Below are positions 26,679-34,980 of a stretch of DNA of 64,000 nt, piece after piece. The notes under the pieces are model-generated. The model did no database searches. It saw nothing but the letters and a program-made list of their open reading frames with translations, and had not been told where the DNA came from. The DNA comes from Scytonema millei VB511283. Lineage in GTDB: Bacteria > Cyanobacteriota > Cyanobacteriia > Cyanobacteriales > Chroococcidiopsidaceae. Position 1 is the first letter of the stretch, and each line of letters opens with the position of its first letter. The position numbers were made by a program, and so were the translations under genes. The stretch lies in the NCBI RefSeq assembly GCF_000817735.3, contig NZ_JTJC03000006.1:135783-199782 (forward strand), in the 5' to 3' direction.

Positions 26679-27593
26679 ATGCTGGCTGTCATCTATTCTG
26701 ACGAGTTTCTCGAACACAAAACGGGACGATTTCACCCAGAAAAACCAGAACGCATCAGCGCGATCGCATCTGCTTTACAAGATACAAGTTTTGCTCACCA
26801 ATTAGAATGGCGATCGCCTGTTACAGATTCTCAAAGGGCGATCGCGTGGTTGAAAAAAGTCCATTCACCCCATCACATCCAATCTGTTCGAGAACTCGCC
26901 ACTCAAGGCGGTGGCTATTTAGATCTCGATACTCCTGTATCTCCCCGCAGCTACGATGTAGCGCTACTAGCAGTCAATGCTTGGTTGGACGGGATCGATT
27001 ACACGTTGGCGACAAATAACCCTGCTTTTGTCCTCTCTCGTCCGCCTGGACATCATGCCGAAAGCGATCGCGGCATGGGATTTTGTTTATTTTCTAATGC
27101 GGCGATCGCTGCCCATTATGCCTTAGAACAGCCCAACATCAACCGCGTGGCAATTTTGGACTGGGACGTACACCACGGTAACGGAACTCAGGCGATCGTC
27201 GAGCATCACCCCCAAATTGCTTTTTGTTCCTTACATCAGTCTCCCTGCTATCCTGGCACTGGTGCAGCCGCCGAAACAGGCGCGTACAACAACGTCCTCA
27301 ACCTACCCCTTCCCCCAGGTAGCACGATTGCTGACTACCAACCAGTGTTTGAAACTCAAGTGATGCCATTTTTAACTCAGTTTCAACCCGATCTGCTGAT
27401 TGTCAGCGCTGGATACGACGCTAATGCCGCCGATCCTCTAGCAGAAATGTACCTGCAACCGCAAGATTACGGATTATTTACGGAATTTTGTCTGAAGATT
27501 ACTCACCGGATTGTCTTCGGTCTAGAAGGAGGTTACGATCTCCCTGCCCTGTCTCAATCTGTAGTAGCTACAATCGAACGGTGTGTTTTTTAG
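26679..27593 (+). CDS. Histone deacetylase family / acetoin-utilisation-like amidohydrolase
   Basis: The product has 304 residues of the HDAC superfamily, zinc-dependent enzymes that remove acetyl groups from lysines, polyamines or small molecules. Visible are HPEKPERI near the start, the active-site pair His125-His126 in RPPGHHAES, zinc ligands Asp163 and His165 in DWDVHHGNGT, SAGYDANAADPLA with the third metal Asp, and the final Gly-Gly-Tyr motif GLEGGYD. Bacterial members often act on acetylpolyamines or acetylated proteins; the substrate here is unknown. Confidence 0.93.
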   Translation: MLAVIYSDEFLEHKTGRFHPEKPERISAIASALQDTSFAHQLEWRSPVTDSQRAIAWLKKVHSPHHIQSVRELATQGGGYLDLDTPVSPRSYDVALLAVNAWLDGIDYTLATNNPAFVLSRPPGHHAESDRGMGFCLFSNAAIAAHYALEQPNINRVAILDWDVHHGNGTQAIVEHHPQIAFCSLHQSPCYPGTGAAAETGAYNNVLNLPLPPGSTIADYQPVFETQVMPFLTQFQPDLLIVSAGYDANAADPLAEMYLQPQDYGLFTEFCLKITHRIVFGLEGGYDLPALSQSVVATIERCVF

Positions 27594-27790
27594 GGAGCCG
27601 GGAGTCGGGAGTCGGAATTAACTAGTCACTAGCCACTAGCCACTGTCAGCTTCCCTCCGTACAATCACAGAGGTGGTATCTAAAAAGAAAATTAATTACA
27701 GTAATCTCTCGGTGGAACTCTCACCCAGACAGATGGGTAAATAGAAATGTCAATCGCATCAACTCCTAAGTTGAGCCAAAGCAAGTAAAA

Positions 27791-27943
27791 ATGACTACGT
27801 ACATTTTTTTCGATACAGCCTTACGCATTTTTGTCAACGCTTATCTGGTTTCTGTAGTACTGCTTTTATCGGCTTCTGTCATTGGATTAGCAGTTATCGA
27901 ATCAATTGAAAAAGAGCCTCATCCATTCCTTAAGTCAAGATAA
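27791..27943 (+). CDS. Small single-pass membrane protein
   Basis: A 50-codon frame from ATG 27791. The product begins MTTYIFFDTALRIF, has one transmembrane helix (about 14-37, AYLVSVVLLLSASVIGLAV) and ends with the charged tail ESIEKEPHPFLKSR. It resembles the small photosynthesis-associated membrane polypeptides of cyanobacteria in layout, but I do not recognise it. No clear ribosome site. Confidence 0.5.
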   Translation: MTTYIFFDTALRIFVNAYLVSVVLLLSASVIGLAVIESIEKEPHPFLKSR

Positions 27944-28086
27944 TCTCTTCCCAGCAGGGGTGTAATGGCTGTATAGTATTCGTCTGATGCGATCGAGTTG
28001 GGATCGGCGCAGACACTTACAAAAAGGCTTCGACTCGATCGCCAGAATTAAGCACGTTTGTGACTCAAGAGCTTGTAAAAGCTCTT

Positions 28087-28740
28087 CTATGCTGCAACTA
28101 ACTCGGCGATTTTCGCTTGAGCGTTGGCAATCGATTGAGCCAAACTCGTGCCACCAAACTCATCATTCTCGACAGAAATAAAACTGATGTCGGTGATGCC
28201 AAGAAACCCAAATATTGTTCTTAAATAAGGGTCTTGATAATTCAGCTTTTCATTACGTTCGCCACTTCCAAAGCCAGAATCACCTCGCGCCGTAATGATA
28301 AACATTTTCTTACCTAGTACTAGTGGTTTGTAAGGATTTGTTGCATCCTCTGGTTCAAACACAAATGTTCGTCTGGGGCGGACAATTTGGTCGATATAAG
28401 CCTTGAACGTACTGGGAACGCAAAAGTTGTACATGGGAATGCCAATGATATAGAGATCGGCAGCTAAGAATTCATCCACCAAGCGATCGCTAATTTGAAT
28501 TGCCTCTTGTAGTTCAGGGGTTCGTTGTTCTGGTGGTGTAAAAGCAGCAGCAATCCACGGTTCGTCAACATGAGGAACGGGATTGCGACCGACATCTCGA
28601 TAAGTGACGATATCAGATGGATGAGTTTGCTTCCAGGTTTCAACGAATTCTCTGGTGAGCCTGCGAGAATGGGTTAGCGAAGCTTAACGAAGTTATCGCT
28701 CTCCTCTCGGACTGGAATCAATGTGTAGAATACGTGCCAT
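28087..28740 (-). pseudogene. FMN-dependent NADH azoreductase gene broken by a 15-base insertion
   Basis: The frame from ATG 28740 encodes MARILHIDSSPRGER, the flavodoxin-like phosphate loop of AzoR-type quinone/azo reductases. It continues after codon 15 with SLTHSRRLTREFVETWK and later DLYIIGIPMYNF, PRRTFVFEP and ITARGDSGFG. Between the two parts lies a 15-base insertion (28681-28695) that adds five codons including two TAA stops. Removing it restores an open frame of 212 residues and a HIP1 octamer GCGATCGC. A shortened product could start inside (for example TTG 28482) but would lack the FMN-binding N-terminus. The gene is divergent from an AraC regulator. Confidence 0.8.
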
Positions 28741-28924
28741 TAGACTGTCTCCTAATGCTTTATTGCTGTAGTAGTTGGTCGTACCCTACAATTTAGCCAA
28801 GTTGAAAATTCTGGACTACTCAAACCTTGCGCGACTATCACAATCTTGCGGCGACTTTGAATCAGTTATCAGTTATCAGTGACCAGTGACCGATAATTGA
28901 AGGTGTAAGAGATTGGGTAACTAG
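28741..28924. promoter_or_regulatory. Divergent azoreductase/AraC promoter region
   Basis: This 184-base gap separates the azoreductase start from the AraC-family gene start and should carry both promoters. A TTATCAG array lies at about 28864-28880. No specific operator could be assigned. Confidence 0.4.
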
Positions 28925-29821
28925 ATGCAAGGTTTAGAGATACCACTGGCGCAGACGGTTCAGCTTAACACCGATCTATATCCGCCAATCTATTCCAGTC
29001 AAGCGTATGGTTGGAAAAATATTTTGGTTGAGGAATTTCGATATCCTCCAGGGCAAGAAACCTATCAAAATTTAACTAGTCATACCCTTTGTGTATCTTT
29101 AAATCGTCGTCCGTCCCGTCTGTCACTAACACTTGGAGATCGTCGTCATAGCGGTCTTTTCAGCCAAGGCGATATTTCTATTACGCCTGCTGAAGCCGTG
29201 CTAATCTGTCAGGGAAATGACGAAGACAGAATTTTAAGAATTCAGCTAGCGTCTCAGTTTTTCCAACAGGTTGCCCAAGATACACTTAAGCTCGATCCCG
29301 ATCGCGTTGAGCTATTGCCTGAGTTCCGCGCTCGAAATCCTCAGATCGAACAAATTAGCATGATGTTGCTTGCCGAACTTACAACTGGGGGACTGGCAGG
29401 AACACTTTATGTTGAGTCGCTGACAAATGTATTAGCCGTGCATTTACTCAGAAATTACGTGGCTGTCGAGCGTAATCTAGCTCTATATGATGGGGGATTG
29501 AGCGATCGCCAACTGCTAAAAGTCGCGGACTACATTAATGCTCATTTGGCTGACGATATTGCCTTATCGGATTTAGCTCAATTACTCGGTATGAGTCCAT
29601 TTCATTTCAGCCGCCTCTTCAAGCGATCGATACAAGTTACCCCTCACCAATACGTGCTTCAGCAACGGGTGGAACAAGCAAAGCAGTTACTCAAACAAAC
29701 CGAACTATCCATTATGGACATTGCTTTGCTGTGTGGTTTCAGCAGTCACAGTCATTTAGGCAAATGGTTTCGGCAACAAACAGGAGTCACTCCTAAAATG
29801 TACCGCATCAATTTTCGTTGA
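28925..29821 (+). CDS. AraC family transcriptional regulator
   Basis: The product has 298 residues. The C-terminal AraC DNA-binding domain has both helix-turn-helix units: DIALSDLAQLLGMSPFHFSRLFKR and LSIMDIALLCGFSSHSHLGKWFRQQTGVTPKMYR (about 215-295). The N-terminal cupin-like half (1-180) would sense a ligand, unknown here. It is transcribed away from the azoreductase gene, an arrangement typical for a regulator of its neighbour; that neighbour is now broken. Confidence 0.9.
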   Translation: MQGLEIPLAQTVQLNTDLYPPIYSSQAYGWKNILVEEFRYPPGQETYQNLTSHTLCVSLNRRPSRLSLTLGDRRHSGLFSQGDISITPAEAVLICQGNDEDRILRIQLASQFFQQVAQDTLKLDPDRVELLPEFRARNPQIEQISMMLLAELTTGGLAGTLYVESLTNVLAVHLLRNYVAVERNLALYDGGLSDRQLLKVADYINAHLADDIALSDLAQLLGMSPFHFSRLFKRSIQVTPHQYVLQQRVEQAKQLLKQTELSIMDIALLCGFSSHSHLGKWFRQQTGVTPKMYRINFR

Positions 29822-29963
29822 AGCTTGGACAAACCAATTTCGCAGCTACACAAATTAATCATCTATCTTAGGGTCTATTTGTCTCCTAATTTGGATATAC
29901 TTAGCAAAACCATCAGCACGTTTTTGCTCGGTTTAGCTTCAGCTCTATATCCCAGGAAGTCAA

Positions 29964-30341
29964 ATGCTCGATCGCAACCCTTTACAATTGGAAACAGAAA
30001 TTGCCAGAATTGCTAGAGTCATGATGAGTCGTAATTCAGAGATTGGTAGCGATATCATTAGCGATTTGAGAACAAAACTGACAAGTGAAGAATTAGCTGG
30101 TTTGTTGCTTGTCGGTATTGAGCGTATCCTCTGGTTTGATGTCGATGCAGTTTTCTGGACTATAGAACAGATGATTCCTGCCGATCTGATGCAGGAAATT
30201 AGAAAAATTACTAATTTAGCGTTTTACAAGCAGCTTATTAACCAAAAATTTATTCCTGGTGTAGACTTTAGCATTGATGCCGATGGCAAACTGTTACTGA
30301 ATCACAAGGCAAAAGCAGCTTTAGTGAAAAGTAAGGGATAA
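29964..30341 (+). CDS. Hypothetical protein
   Basis: The product has 125 residues, soluble and helical (LETEIARIARVMMSRNSEIGS, DVDAVFWTIEQMIPADLMQEIRK) with a short C-terminal FIPGVDFSIDADGKLLLN. No family is recognised. ATG 29964 is the first start in frame; an AGGAAG-like site lies just upstream. It is followed by repeat arrays and then murF. Confidence 0.5.
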   Translation: MLDRNPLQLETEIARIARVMMSRNSEIGSDIISDLRTKLTSEELAGLLLVGIERILWFDVDAVFWTIEQMIPADLMQEIRKITNLAFYKQLINQKFIPGVDFSIDADGKLLLNHKAKAALVKSKG

Positions 30342-30342
30342 G

Positions 30343-30446
30343 GGTTAGGGAAGAAGTCAAAAGCCAAAAGCTAAAAGTCAAAATTTGCCTACACCCCCTA
30401 TAACCTTTCCCAACTTACAACTTACGACTTACGACTTACGACTTCT
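30343..30446. repeat. AAGTCAAAAGCCAAAAG and ACTTACGACTTACG arrays
   Basis: Two heptamer families occupy the gap between the hypothetical gene and murF, leaving little unique sequence for a promoter. Confidence 0.7.
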
Positions 30447-30451
30447 CCAAC

Positions 30452-31804
30452 ATGTCTTTCCACGCCACTCTCGATCGCCTCGTTACTCTCTTAGCTGCTA
30501 AGCCACAACATCTTGATGACAATGCATTAGCTTCAACTTGTACGGGAATTAACACCGATACGCGCAGCCTCAAGCCTGGTGATATATTTGTGGCTTTGCG
30601 CGGGGAAAAGTTCGACGGACATGAATTCGTTGCCACGGCAATTGAAAAAGGTGCGATCGCGGCAATTGTTGACGGACACTATCAAGGGGATTTACCTATA
30701 TTGCAGGTACGAGATACTCTCCAGGCGTATCAACAAATTGCCTCTTGGTGGCGCAGTCAGTTTCATATTCCCGTCATTGGCGTAACTGGCTCTGTCGGTA
30801 AAACCACCACTAAGGAGTTAATTGCGGCTGTCTTGGGAACTCAGGGCAACGTCTTGAAAACTCATGCAAATTTCAACAACGAAATCGGCGTACCCAAAAC
30901 ATTGCTAGGACTAGATGCCGAGCATGATTTTGCCGTGATTGAAATGGCAATGCGAGGAAAAGGCGAAATTGCCCTACTAACTCAAATTGCTCGTCCTACT
31001 ATTGGTGTCATTACTAATGTCGGCACGGCACATATCGAACGCTTGGGTTCTGAAGAGGCGATCGCCCGGGCAAAATGCGAATTATTAGCTGAAATGCCTC
31101 AAGATAGCGTGGCAATTCTCAACTACGATAATTCTCGCTTAATTTCTATTGCTAACATCGTATGGCAGGAAAAAACTGTGACTTACGGTTTAGAAGGGGG
31201 AGATGTTCGAGGGGAATTACTCGATTCTCAAACTTTAAAAGTAGCAGGATTAGAGTTACCTTTACCCTTGCCTGGACGACACAATGCCGTCAACTTTTTG
31301 GCAGCTCTGGCAGTAGCTCAAGTGTTACAGATCGATTGGTCGGTGCTAAAAGCAGGTTTAACTGTCGATATGCCATCAGGGCGATCGCAACGTTATGAAT
31401 TAGCAAATGACGTGGTAATCTTAGATGAGAGTTATAATGCTGCACCAGAAGCTATGCTGGCAGCGTTACAACTATTAGCGCAGACACCAGGAAAGCGACA
31501 CATCGCAGTGTTGGGTGCGATGAAAGAATTAGGAGAGCGATCGCGAGAATTACATCAAAAAGTCGGGGCAATGGCACGGCAGTTGAATTTAGATTTACTG
31601 CTGGTTTTGGTAGACAGTACGGATGCAGAAGCGATCGCGCAGAGTGCGGCGGGTATACCTGTAGAATGTTTTGCTACTCATGCAGAATTAGTTGAGCGGT
31701 TAAAGATAGGAGTGAAAGCAGGCGATCGCATTTTATTTAAAGCCGCGCATTCCGTAGGTTTGGATCGGGTGGTAGAACAATTTCGAGCGGAGTTTTGCAC
31801 CTGA
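30452..31804 (+). CDS. murF: UDP-N-acetylmuramoyl-tripeptide--D-alanyl-D-alanine ligase
   Basis: MurF adds D-Ala-D-Ala to the UDP-MurNAc-tripeptide using ATP, the last cytoplasmic step of peptidoglycan precursor synthesis. The 450-residue product has the uridine-binding N-terminal domain (GINTDTRSLKPGDIFVALRG), the Mur-ligase P-loop GVTGSVGKTTTKE, HANFNNEIGVPKTLL, VIEMAMRGKGEI, and the C-terminal domain with ILDESYNAAPEAMLAAL and FKAAHSVGLDRVV. Length is normal. Confidence 0.96.
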   Translation: MSFHATLDRLVTLLAAKPQHLDDNALASTCTGINTDTRSLKPGDIFVALRGEKFDGHEFVATAIEKGAIAAIVDGHYQGDLPILQVRDTLQAYQQIASWWRSQFHIPVIGVTGSVGKTTTKELIAAVLGTQGNVLKTHANFNNEIGVPKTLLGLDAEHDFAVIEMAMRGKGEIALLTQIARPTIGVITNVGTAHIERLGSEEAIARAKCELLAEMPQDSVAILNYDNSRLISIANIVWQEKTVTYGLEGGDVRGELLDSQTLKVAGLELPLPLPGRHNAVNFLAALAVAQVLQIDWSVLKAGLTVDMPSGRSQRYELANDVVILDESYNAAPEAMLAALQLLAQTPGKRHIAVLGAMKELGERSRELHQKVGAMARQLNLDLLLVLVDSTDAEAIAQSAAGIPVECFATHAELVERLKIGVKAGDRILFKAAHSVGLDRVVEQFRAEFCT

Positions 31805-31810
31805 AATCTG

Positions 31811-31960
31811 AGATCTCGATCCCCCAACCCCCTTCAAAAGGGGGCTGCTAGTTTCTCTTTTTTTAGAGATGCTTCCGTAAATTGTCGCGCTTGGCTATCC
31901 AATTTGAATAGAGGCAAAAGTTCCCCCCTTTTTTAAGGGGGGTTAGGGGGGATCTTGTCT
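31811..31960. mobile_element. MITE-like element with GATCCCCC inverted ends
   Basis: The left end GATCCCCCAACCCCCTT and the right end AAGGGGGGTTAGGGGGGATC are imperfect inverted repeats around a short non-coding core of about 110 bases. Similar miniature elements are common in cyanobacteria. No transposase is present. Confidence 0.65.
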
Positions 31961-31978
31961 CAGCTAAAAAGTCAATGG

Positions 31979-32338
31979 TTAAAGTGCTTCACTCGATAAA
32001 AATGGCTCAAATTGACAATATGCTTCGTAATTACGAAAATGTCGGGCATAGATTTCCGTAATGTCGCCAAAATCATCGTACAAAACTGAATTTACATCAA
32101 TTATCTGCTTGCAAGTCCAAGTAATAGTGTCTTTGTCCTGATTTTGATAGCTGCATTCTTGCTGGTGGCTGTAGAGTAAAGCCTTTTCTCTAGCTTCCTC
32201 TAAAGAATTGGCTTGAATGAGTATAAAACATTCCTCGTATAAAGGGCAATCGTTTGGCACACTTGATGATGATTCAAATAGAACCACAGCAACGTACAAA
32301 GACGCTTCTCCGCTATTGCTATCAACTCTCATAAACAT
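31979..32338 (-). CDS. DUF4288 family protein
   Basis: The product has 119 residues. The DUF4288 pattern is visible: YVAVVLFESSS, YEECFILIQANSLEEAREKAL, SYQNQDKDTITWTCKQIIDV and TEIYARHFRNYEAY. The family is small, soluble and of unknown function. Two close ATG codons (32338 and 32332) could start it. Confidence 0.7.
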   Translation of the reverse strand: MFMRVDSNSGEASLYVAVVLFESSSSVPNDCPLYEECFILIQANSLEEAREKALLYSHQQECSYQNQDKDTITWTCKQIIDVNSVLYDDFGDITEIYARHFRNYEAYCQFEPFLSSEAL

Positions 32339-32424
32339 CTCGCGTCATCCTTTCCAACCAAACAATGACATAATGTTAGTATTAATTAATACTTTGCAAT
32401 TCAGTAATAACTCTATTATTTAAT

Positions 32425-32649
32425 GCGATCGCCGATTATACAAAAGCCATTCAACTCGCTCCAGAATCGGCTACTACAACATATGCTAAAAGAGCTATGG
32501 CAAGCGATCGCATTGGTGACAAAAAAGGTACAGCCGCAGATCGAAAAGCAGCCGCTAGCTTACCTCCAGAATCAGAACAGCGCGTGTTTCAAACCATAGG
32601 TTTTAGATCTAGACAATGCGAAGATAAATCTCATTCTTTCCTGCCATAG
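32425..32649 (+). pseudogene. Remnant of a tetratricopeptide repeat gene
   Basis: The frame reads AIADYTKAIQLAPESATTTY and then AKRAMASDRIGDKKGTAAD, clearly the end of a TPR array (A-I-A-D-Y-x-K-A-I-x-L-x-P pattern), and runs to TAG 32647. There is no start codon or upstream TPR sequence; the left edge is cut at a HIP1 site. It is a truncated, decayed copy. Confidence 0.6.
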
Positions 32650-32723
32650 TTGTTGTGTGAAATGAGGCGATCTCTTCTCTTAAATCATATATAGCTATTC
32701 TCAATTAAATGAGCTACATAAAT

Positions 32724-32755
32724 CTGTAGGGGCGCACGGCTGTGCGCCCCTACAG
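32724..32755. repeat. Perfect 14-base-stem palindrome
   Basis: CTGTAGGGGCGCAC pairs perfectly with GTGCGCCCCTACAG around GGCT. It lies 32 bases after the end of the Crp/Fnr gene (which is on the minus strand) and may act as its terminator. It is a member of the repeat family also found inside lnt. Confidence 0.8.
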
Positions 32756-32787
32756 AGGCATCTCAACTACATAGGAAACGCTATACA

Positions 32788-33369
32788 TCAAGCAAATTTG
32801 GTTTGACGATCTAATAAGACAATAAAATGGCGGCGGGGGCGATCGATAATGCCTTCTTGTTCGAGCTGAGATAGCAGGCGCGTCACCGATACGCGAGTCA
32901 TACCAATAAATTCTGCAATTTCTTGATGAGTCAGGCGCAAGTCAATTAACCGTCCGCGTTCCACAGGACGGGCAAACTTACGCGCTAACCACAGTAGCGT
33001 TTGTAGCAAGCGATCGCGGGCATTAGTTTGGCGAATAATACTCAGTAATTCTTCTGCTTGCTGTACGTGCTGACAAATTGCCCCCAATACCCGTTCTGTT
33101 TGATACGAGGAAACGTAGCTGACTTCTACACTCGTAATGCACTCAACTTGATAAGGTTGGATATTCGACAAAGGCTGACCGACAACATCACCTGTACCCC
33201 AATACCCTAATGTCATTACTGTTCCCTCCTCACTCCAAGTGACAGTGCGAACTACTCCCCGCTCGATATGCAACAGCACTTCCGATTTTAGAGGAATTGA
33301 GTCATGACGCTTGAAGGTCTGCTGAGATAAATTCTCAGCTATGGCGATCGTGGACAAGAGAGATGACAT
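32788..33369 (-). CDS. Crp/Fnr family transcriptional regulator
   Basis: The product has 193 residues. The N-terminal cyclic-nucleotide-binding-like beta domain (about 20-105, VLLHIERGVVRTVTWSEEG, MTLGYWGTGDVVGQPL) is followed by a dimer helix and a winged helix with LTHQEIAEFIGMTRVSVTRLLSQLEQEG as the recognition motif. It is shorter than NtcA and lacks its typical sequence, and no Cys cluster is seen, so it is not a canonical Fnr. Ligand and targets are unknown. It diverges from bvdR across 468 bases. Confidence 0.88.
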   Translation of the reverse strand: MSSLLSTIAIAENLSQQTFKRHDSIPLKSEVLLHIERGVVRTVTWSEEGTVMTLGYWGTGDVVGQPLSNIQPYQVECITSVEVSYVSSYQTERVLGAICQHVQQAEELLSIIRQTNARDRLLQTLLWLARKFARPVERGRLIDLRLTHQEIAEFIGMTRVSVTRLLSQLEQEGIIDRPRRHFIVLLDRQTKFA

Positions 33370-33837
33370 AAGCAGTTCCAGGTGTAGATTTCAAAGTTCA
33401 GGTATGGTAGATGGCATTATTAGCGAGCGTAATATATATTTTCTCAATGGATTTGGTAGATTTGTACATGTGTGGAAGTTAGAAGAACGAGAGTTGCCTC
33501 ACAAGAGAGTATAAAGTCATTCAAATTTTGTTGCAAGTTAATTGAGAAAATCTATCATTTATCTTGAGGAAGCTGAGGAAAGTTTCTTCTCCTTTGGTTT
33601 ATCTTTCTTGGCTAGTTATTTCTAGGGTAGAAATACCCAAAATATACTGAAAAAAATGTACTCCTTGTCAAATGACGAGCTGTCACAGTTGTCAGTTATC
33701 AGTTATCAGTTATCAGTTTTACCAACGTGCGCCCATCGGGGCTGAATGCCACAGCCCAAACTTACGATCGCGTTCTACTTACCATTCATCCGATATATCT
33801 TTATAAACGATATAAACGAATCGAATACCAACTACCA
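33370..33837. other. Divergent region with repeat array and WD40 remnant
   Basis: It contains the Crp/Fnr and bvdR promoters, a TTATCAG array at about 33692-33718 and, on the minus strand at about 33722-33765, a fragment reading VWAVAFSPDGRTLV, a WD40-repeat signature. The 37 codons open upstream of bvdR ATG 33838 are antisense to this and are not part of BvdR. Confidence 0.55.
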
Positions 33838-34815
33838 ATGACCAACGACCAAATTCAAATCGGAATAGTAGGTACTGGCTATGCAGCGAAGTTAAGAGCA
33901 GAATCTTTTGGACGAGACGAGCGATCGCGTGTCGTTGCAATTACTGGGCATACTCCTGAAAAGACAGCAACCTTTAGTCAGACGTATCAAGCCCAAGCAG
34001 TTGATTCTTGGCAACAGTTGGTAGCACGGGAAGATATCGATCTCGTTGTTATCTGTACGATTAACTCAGATCATGGAGCGATCGCCAAAGCTGCTTTACA
34101 AAGCCACAAGCACGTCGTTGTAGAATATCCCTTGGCTTTGGATGTGGCGGAAGCAGAGGAAATTATCGCTCTAGCTAAAAGTCAAAATAGACTTTTGCAC
34201 GTCGAACATATTGAGTTGCTCGGTGGCTTACACCAAGCCCTAAAACAATATTTACCACAAGTTGGTAGCCCGTTCTACGCCCGTTACAGCACGATGAATC
34301 CCCAACGCCCCGCGCCGCGACGTTGGACTTACAATCAAGAGATGTTTGGCTTTCCTCTATGTGGAGCGCTATCGAGAATCCATCGCCTTACAGATTTATT
34401 CGGTACGGTTGAGACTATCAGTTGTCAAAATCGTTATTGGGGTACAGATCCCGAGTCATTTTTTCAAGTGTGTTTGTGTACGGCACAAATTCGATTTACT
34501 AGCGGAGCGATTGCCGAAGTTAGTTATGGTAAAGGGGAAACTTTGTGGCAAAACGAGCGCAAATTTGAGGTTCACGCTGACCGAGGTGGTTTGATTTTTG
34601 ATAAGGATGATGGTGTTTTAATTCAAGTAGAGGAAACAACAAAAATTGAAGTTGGTTCGCGACGTGGATTATTTGCTAAAGATACAGGTATGGTATTAGA
34701 CCATTTACAGACAGGTGCGCCTTTGTACGTGTCTCCACATGAAAGTTTGTATGCTCTGAAAGTTGCAGATGCAGCGCGGCGCTCGGCTCAGATGAAGGAG
34801 ACGATTGCGATGTAG
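33838..34815 (+). CDS. bvdR: Biliverdin reductase BvdR
   Basis: BvdR reduces biliverdin to bilirubin with NADPH and in Synechocystis affects phycobilisome formation. I start at ATG 33838 (MTNDQIQIGIVGTGYAA), giving 325 residues; the open frame upstream is repeat and remnant sequence. The Rossmann motif GIVGTGYAAKLRAESF, KHVVVEYPLALD, LHVEHIELLGGLHQAL, FYARYSTMNPQRPAPRRWTY and VGSRRGLFAKDT correspond closely to my recollection of cyanobacterial BvdR, as opposed to generic Gfo/Idh/MocA dehydrogenases. The gene pairs conceptually with pcyA, which competes for biliverdin. Confidence 0.88.
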   Translation: MTNDQIQIGIVGTGYAAKLRAESFGRDERSRVVAITGHTPEKTATFSQTYQAQAVDSWQQLVAREDIDLVVICTINSDHGAIAKAALQSHKHVVVEYPLALDVAEAEEIIALAKSQNRLLHVEHIELLGGLHQALKQYLPQVGSPFYARYSTMNPQRPAPRRWTYNQEMFGFPLCGALSRIHRLTDLFGTVETISCQNRYWGTDPESFFQVCLCTAQIRFTSGAIAEVSYGKGETLWQNERKFEVHADRGGLIFDKDDGVLIQVEETTKIEVGSRRGLFAKDTGMVLDHLQTGAPLYVSPHESLYALKVADAARRSAQMKETIAM

Positions 34816-34980
34816 GAGTGGGTTTGCTAAAAATGATGTCACGCAAAGTCGCAGAGGCGCAAAGAAGAGTGCTGAAGGTCTTTTGCGGGAGATTCTAAAG
34901 ATTTAATTAAGGAATTGGTAGAAAAGCGATCGCTGATTTAATGCTGTTGTATCTGATGGGAGTCTTTGAAAGTGACAGCA

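Noticed and set aside
33727-33837. N-terminal extension of BvdR
   Set aside because: The 37 codons are antisense to a WD40 remnant and contain no family sequence; ATG 33838 gives the Rossmann start.
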